Below are positions 8,245 to 11,247 of a DNA stretch of 11,247 bases, in pieces. Each line of letters begins with the position of its first letter. Within the stretch, counting starts at the first letter, position 1. The stretch is from Bacteroidia bacterium (lineage in GTDB: Bacteria; Bacteroidota; Bacteroidia; Bacteroidales; Dysgonomonadaceae): assembly GCA_025999435.1 (NCBI GenBank), contig BNXH01000056.1, forward strand, positions 1 through 11,247. Reading direction: 5' to 3'. The translations under genes were made by a program, and so were the position numbers. The notes under the pieces were generated by a model. The model ran no database searches. It was not told where the DNA came from and saw nothing but the letters and a program-made list of their open reading frames with translations.

Positions 8245-8297
8245 TTAAGTCTTAAGTTCTGAGCGCTCACTACTGACTACTGATAACTGTTGACTGA
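8235..8297. repeat. 7-bp-period array, nine in-phase heptads
   Basis: Nine heptads in unbroken phase start at 8235 and end at 8297. The first four are GTTCTGA-like (GTTCTGA at 8235 and 8256). The later ones are CTACTGA-like (CTACTGA at 8270 and 8277, TGACTGA at 8291). The array ends 55 bp before the rnpB promoter element. Confidence 0.75.
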
Positions 8298-8351
8298 TTG
8301 CGGTTGGGAATAATATAAAATCAATACTCAATTAAAAACCGAATTTTTCCC

Positions 8352-8359
8352 TATCTTTG
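8352..8359 (+). promoter_or_regulatory. rnpB -7 promoter element (TATCTTTG)
   Basis: This is an exact match to the Bacteroidetes primary-sigma -7 consensus TAnnTTTG. It ends 10 bp before the first base of the RNase P RNA P1 stem at 8369. I do not see a convincing -33 element about 20 bp further upstream. Confidence 0.75.
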
Positions 8360-8368
8360 TCCCCTTAT

Positions 8369-8722
8369 ACAGCAGGCCGGTTTGTCGCTGGCTGCCGCAA
8401 GGCAGAAAGAGGAAAGTCCGGGCAACACAGGGCATCGTATTTCTTAATGGGAAGCTGCCGGTGACGGCAGAGTTGAAGGTAACAGAAAATAACCGCCCCC
8501 ACGGGGGTAAGGGTGAAAAGGCGAGGTAAGAGCTCACCGTTTGTGCAGCGATGTACAAAGCCGTATCACTTGCGAGTTGTAAGACCATGTACACCGGCGC
8601 ATGTAGGGCTGCCCGCCCGATGCCGGGGGGTAGGTCGCTAGAGCCTGCCGGTGACGGCAGGCGTAGATAAATGACAAACGCCTCACCCGAGGAACAGAAC
8701 CCGGCTTACAGACCTGCTGTAT
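8369..8722 (+). ncRNA. rnpB: RNase P RNA, bacterial class A
   Basis: This is the catalytic RNA that removes the 5' leader of pre-tRNAs. The conserved core 'GAGGAAAGTCCGGGC' lies at 8409-8423, the 'GGTAAGAGCTCACCG' block at about 8525-8540, and the 3' core 'AGATAAATGAC' at 8665-8675 with 'ACAGAACCCGGCTTA' at 8694-8708. The ends pair as P1: ACAGCAGG (8369-8376) with CCTGCTGT (8713-8720). Two GCCG-GTGA-CGGC stem-loops (about 8457-8468 and 8647-8658) carry GNRA tetraloops, and a CCCCC/GGGGG hairpin lies near 8496. The length of about 350 nt is normal. The 3' end is given to within a few bases. Confidence 0.97.
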
Positions 8723-8728
8723 TTTTTT
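8713..8728 (+). terminator. rnpB 3' end: P1 arm plus T-run
   Basis: The 3' P1 arm is followed by seven T at 8722-8728, and I see no separate hairpin. Termination probably uses structure in the RNA 3' end plus this T-run. The last T is also part of the stop codon of the convergent minus-strand gene. Confidence 0.6.
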
Positions 8729-9261
8729 CACTTCTCGCTTTTGTTATAGTTCGCTACCGATACCCCCTTGAAGGCAGGATTCCGGTATGTATACGTTGTC
8801 GCCATCAGCGATTTTTTGTACAATTCTTTCTCTAAATTATAGGTAGTAACCATATATTGTAAGAGTTCCTGCTGCTTGCTGCTGCCAAAGCTTCTATTTT
8901 CGAAAAAGCTGAAAGTGAAATCTTTCCCGTTAAATACTAGATAGAGTGTCGATTGGTTCGTCGTGCTGTTAACATCAATTCCCCTGACATATTCGAATTG
9001 CTGAGGTTCGGCTACAATTTTTTCCTTACCGTTTACATAAAGATGAATTGTTCCCGATTCGGAAAAACTGATCCGTACCCTTTTTAGAAAGGCCAGAAAG
9101 AAGAAGAGATTCCATGCAAATGCCCCGGCAAAGAGATATTCAAAATATTTGACTCTATCGATAGAAAATACCAGGAATAAAAAGACTATGCCCGCCGGCA
9201 AGGCTGTTAGAAACATTTGCATCTGAGAATAGGGTAAAGCCCAAAATTTGAATTCTTTCAT
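8728..9261 (-). CDS. Small membrane protein, two N-terminal helices, unknown function
   Basis: This 177-residue protein has two hydrophobic segments, at about residues 16-34 and 41-59, forming a helical hairpin in the inner membrane. They are followed by a soluble beta-rich domain at about 62-130 ('RVRISFSESGTIHLYVNGKE') and a basic, polar C-terminal tail. The layout resembles small bacterial proteins with a PH-like domain after a two-helix anchor, but I cannot assign a family. It has a good promoter candidate 36 bp upstream, so it looks like a real gene. It is divergent from the small acidic protein gene and convergent with rnpB. Its stop codon TGA (complement at 8728-8730) abuts the rnpB T-run, which leaves no terminator of its own. 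Confidence 0.8.
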   Translation of the reverse strand: MKEFKFWALPYSQMQMFLTALPAGIVFLFLVFSIDRVKYFEYLFAGAFAWNLFFFLAFLKRVRISFSESGTIHLYVNGKEKIVAEPQQFEYVRGIDVNSTTNQSTLYLVFNGKDFTFSFFENRSFGSSKQQELLQYMVTTYNLEKELYKKSLMATTYTYRNPAFKGVSVANYNKSEK

Positions 9262-9296
9262 GTGTTTTATTTATTGTCGGTTTTTCTTTTGAATTA

Positions 9297-9304
9297 CAAA
9301 ACTA
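9297..9304 (-). promoter_or_regulatory. -7 promoter element for the two-helix membrane protein gene
   Basis: The minus strand reads TAGTTTTG, an exact match to TAnnTTTG. The start codon at 9261 is 36 bp downstream, implying a 5' leader of roughly 30 nt. No -33 element is clear. Confidence 0.55.
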
Positions 9305-9327
9305 AGCGGTAATAAATTTAATTCCTT

Positions 9328-9335
9328 TATCTTTA
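9328..9335 (+). promoter_or_regulatory. -7 promoter element for the small acidic protein gene
   Basis: TATCTTTA matches TAnnTTTG at all fixed bases but the last. It lies 20 bp before the ATG at 9356, implying a short leader. It is back to back with the minus-strand element at 9297-9304, 23 bp away. Confidence 0.5.
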
Positions 9336-9355
9336 CTGCGCAAATAATTACGCAA

Positions 9356-9634
9356 ATGAAACTGAAAGAAGAATCGAAGAATAAATCAATCCTTACTACC
9401 AGCTATGTGCTGACAAACGGTTCGCCCGTAACTTTCGTGTTTTATGATGAGGACGGCGACTGGCAACTCTTTGGCGACGATGAAGTAGTCGAAGACGAAG
9501 ATGCCTATCTGGTATCGGTAGAAGAAATGCTGGAAATGGAACCCGCTTTGCGCAAATTGCCCGATATGCAACCCGGACAAGCCGTGGTACGCGAAAAAGA
9601 CAGTACCCGTTGGTCTTTTATAGAAGAGGGGTGA
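9356..9634 (+). CDS. Small acidic cytosolic protein, DUF2185/Imm33-like
   Basis: This 92-residue protein has no signal peptide or membrane segment and many Asp and Glu residues ('DEDGDWQLFGDDE' at 31-43). A hydrophobic strand 'SYVLTNGSPVTFVFY' (16-30), the D-x-D-W-Q-L-F core, a helix 'SVEEMLEMEPALRKLPDM' (54-71) and a final R-x-x-x-x-x-x-W ('REKDSTRW', 79-86) recall DUF2185-type proteins, some of which are grouped with polymorphic-toxin immunity proteins (Imm33). I recognised this by eye from the pattern, so the family is tentative. No toxin gene is next to it. It is divergent from the membrane protein gene across a 94-bp spacer carrying both promoters. Confidence 0.75.
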   Translation: MKLKEESKNKSILTTSYVLTNGSPVTFVFYDEDGDWQLFGDDEVVEDEDAYLVSVEEMLEMEPALRKLPDMQPGQAVVREKDSTRWSFIEEG

Positions 9635-9721
9635 TGTTTCGGGTTGCTTTAACAGCTTATTCGTCCTGAAAACTACTTTAATCTTGTCAGCTTCTTCGCT
9701 TCTTTGGACCGGCGAGTGTTT

Positions 9722-10918
9722 TTAGAATGTATAACCTATTCTAGCACCTAAGTAGTTTAAATTCGATTCTAAGATACCGGTAGCATATTTATCGTATGTT
9801 GCCTTTACGAACATGAAATTATCTTTAAATACTTTGATATAAACTCCTGCCGCGGCATAAAAGCCGGTTCCAGTACTCCATATTTCTCCATTATCTTTTT
9901 TTATGCCTGATTGATGAAGGGTCATCTTGACCTTAGGATCAAATGCCTTTGCTACTGTAATTCCGACTTCTATTGTAGGACGAACTCTTCCTTTGTGATA
10001 AGTGTAACCTGGACCTGCTTTTATAAATCCTATTAAGCTGTTTATTTCCTGAGTACTGATGGGGTCCCCTCCGCTGTAATATTCTTTTTTCCCCTTTAGT
10101 GATGATAAAGACACATCTAAATCGAAGCTGAATGATTGAGATACACGTGGCAAAGAAAATGATATATGAGCCCCAAATATTGGATAATATTTATCCATTA
10201 TATCTTTGAAATCAACATCATTACTGCTGTATAATTCATAGTTATTTAGGTTGTTATACCCTATATAGGCCGAAATTTTTATTTTATACTTATCACGTAA
10301 GGCCTTTGATTCGTATATAATACAAGTTTGGTCGGATGTACAAGCCAGATCATGGTAAGCTTTAACCAGTTTTATCATAGACTCATGTGTGTATTGGGTC
10401 TGGTCAGCCATTTTTACAATTTCGGGATAGTCTTTGAAGTGATATTTCAGAACTCCTATGTATTTCATATCTTTTACATAGCTACTAACTCTATCTGTAG
10501 TAATCAGCTTTTCTGGTTCTTGTGATGTGTACAAAAAGTCTCCCTTCATATCTTCGAGAAGATAATATCTTACATTTCCCTCTTTATAGTAGTATAAGTT
10601 CTCGATTCCTTCAAGCAAAAATTCTAAAAACACGGTTTTCTTCGTTCCATTTATTTCTATTTCCCGCGATACATAAAACTTTCCATCGTTTAGGTATCGG
10701 TATCCATATATATCTTTTGGTTGATACTCTTGTTCCTGACCGGTAGGGCCGGGCTTGAATGTACAGATTGTACTGTTTAGCTTATCGGAGCGAAAATCAA
10801 TCCATCCTCGAAGCGTGTCGCCCTGGAGTGTAATAACATACCCCTCTTGATAATTTCTTTGCGAATAAGCTGTTAGAGAGCAGGAGATTCCTAGTAGAAT
10901 TAGTAGAATATTTTTCAT
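9722..10918 (-). CDS. Secreted outer-membrane beta-barrel protein, unknown function
   Basis: I prefer the start at 10918 over the upstream ATG at 10951. From 10918 the protein opens with a clean signal peptide (MKNILLILLGISCSLTAYSQ, cleavage after about residue 20), giving 398 residues. The N-terminal half is beta-rich, with 'EGYVITLQGDTLRGWIDFRSDK' type sequence (key residues G-D-T-x-x-G-x-I-D-x-R) followed by 'YRYLNDGKFYVSREI'. I know this arrangement from unnamed Bacteroidales outer-membrane proteins. The C-terminal half has alternating strands ('ISFSLPRVSQSFSFDLDVSL', 'KAGPGYTYHKGRVRPTIEVG'), and the chain ends '...GARIGYTF' with a terminal Phe, the usual barrel-assembly signal. It may be a small porin-like or adhesin-like barrel. 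No enzyme motif is visible. It converges with the small acidic protein gene across 87 bp. Confidence 0.82.
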   Translation of the reverse strand: MKNILLILLGISCSLTAYSQRNYQEGYVITLQGDTLRGWIDFRSDKLNSTICTFKPGPTGQEQEYQPKDIYGYRYLNDGKFYVSREIEINGTKKTVFLEFLLEGIENLYYYKEGNVRYYLLEDMKGDFLYTSQEPEKLITTDRVSSYVKDMKYIGVLKYHFKDYPEIVKMADQTQYTHESMIKLVKAYHDLACTSDQTCIIYESKALRDKYKIKISAYIGYNNLNNYELYSSNDVDFKDIMDKYYPIFGAHISFSLPRVSQSFSFDLDVSLSSLKGKKEYYSGGDPISTQEINSLIGFIKAGPGYTYHKGRVRPTIEVGITVAKAFDPKVKMTLHQSGIKKDNGEIWSTGTGFYAAAGVYIKVFKDNFMFVKATYDKYATGILESNLNYLGARIGYTF

Positions 10919-11130
10919 AAGATTAGAACTTAAGTAAACGTGATTAAGCATTAGTTTTATACAAGTGTTATTTTATTGTTATATAAATTTTAGTTAATAA
11001 AAGTAATTGTTTTTTTTAGAAAAAAAGTGATTGAATGTAAAAATTGATAACTTATGTGAATCAGTAGTTGAATTAATATTCACAGGAACGAAGTGTATGT
11101 AATTAATTGTTCGGTTATTTGCATCAACTT
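10919..11130. other. AT-rich region upstream of the beta-barrel gene
   Basis: It presumably holds the promoter and 5' leader of the minus-strand barrel gene. I do not find an exact TAnnTTTG on that strand and name no site. It contains the motif GGAACGAAGTGTA at 11085-11097, also present at 8081-8093. Confidence 0.4.
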
Positions 11131-11247
11131 CTCTGCGCGCAATCACAGATTGCTTGCGTCCCTTTTGCCCAAAGCCGCAAAAGGAACCAAAAACGCTTTT
11201 GCGCCCCCGCTTCAACGTCCGACCCATAACGGACTTAAAGGCTAAAC
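11131..11247. repeat. Hairpin-rich, GC-richer intergenic block, probable dispersed repeat
   Basis: Three inverted repeats lie close together: GCAATC/GATTGC (11139-11144 and 11148-11153), CCTTTTGC/GCAAAAGG (11161-11168 and 11177-11184) and GTCCG/CGGAC (11217-11221 and near 11230-11234). A further CGCTTTTGCG stretch lies at about 11194. Base composition differs sharply from the AT-rich DNA next to it. I recall similar blocks between genes in other Bacteroidales genomes, but only one copy is visible here. The block runs off the window edge. Confidence 0.45.

Noticed and set aside
7960..8297. CRISPR array
   Set aside because: Units are 7 bp, degenerate and contiguous without spacers of constant length. 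The 47-bp module occurs only twice and no cas gene is present.
8328..8731. Two minus-strand ORFs (8328-8594 and 8534-8731) across the rnpB region
   Set aside because: They lie antisense to a clearly recognisable RNase P RNA, and their sequence is explained by its conserved core. Such ORFs are a common false annotation.
9635..9721. Bidirectional terminator between the two convergent genes
   Set aside because: I found no stem with a following T-run on either strand strong enough to name.
10994..11227. 77-residue minus-strand ORF in the hairpin-rich block
   Set aside because: Its composition follows the inverted repeats (very basic start, Asn/Lys-rich end). It has no recognisable domain and it spans two compositionally different DNA segments.

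Overview
The window looks like a gut or oral type Bacteroidales chromosome (Bacteroides/Parabacteroides-like; I cannot fix the genus). The evidence is a SusC/SusD outer-membrane import pair, lipoproteins with an acidic stretch after the lipobox cysteine, a Bacteroidetes-style -7 promoter element (TAnnTTTG) in front of rnpB, near-absence of Shine-Dalgarno sequences, and a C-terminal-aromatic outer-membrane barrel protein.

Region 1 (2-6350) is the 3' part of a four-gene, same-strand operon. It holds a SusC-type TonB-dependent transporter (5' end outside the window), its SusD lid lipoprotein, a zinc-metallopeptidase-like lipoprotein with an HEFTH motif, and a DUF4302-type lipoprotein. Gaps are 25, 38 and 9 bp, and the operon is followed by a weak and then a strong intrinsic terminator. 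No glycosidase is visible. A surface protease-like lipoprotein beside a SusCD pair suggests import of peptides, or of a ligand released from protein, rather than of a glycan. That reading is inference.

Region 2 (about 6350-7950) is decayed DNA. A LuxR-type regulator on the minus strand has lost its 5' part and carries a one-base frameshift inside its helix-turn-helix. An IS5-type element of about 0.94 kb abuts its broken end, and the transposase is itself frameshifted at the first catalytic-Asp motif.

Region 3 (about 7950-8340) has no gene. It contains several different, strictly 7-bp-periodic degenerate repeat arrays and two copies of a 47-bp hairpin-bearing module that run directly into such arrays. 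This is the least explained structure in the window.

Region 4 (8352-9634) is housekeeping-like. It contains rnpB (RNase P RNA, class A) with its promoter and a P1 stem followed by a T-run. A two-helix membrane protein converges on rnpB with no room for a separate terminator. That membrane protein is divergent from a small acidic protein that resembles the DUF2185/Imm33 type.

Region 5 (9722-11247) holds a minus-strand secreted outer-membrane beta-barrel protein. Upstream of it is AT-rich DNA and a hairpin-rich block that looks like a dispersed intergenic repeat. A 13-bp motif in this block also occurs upstream of rnpB.
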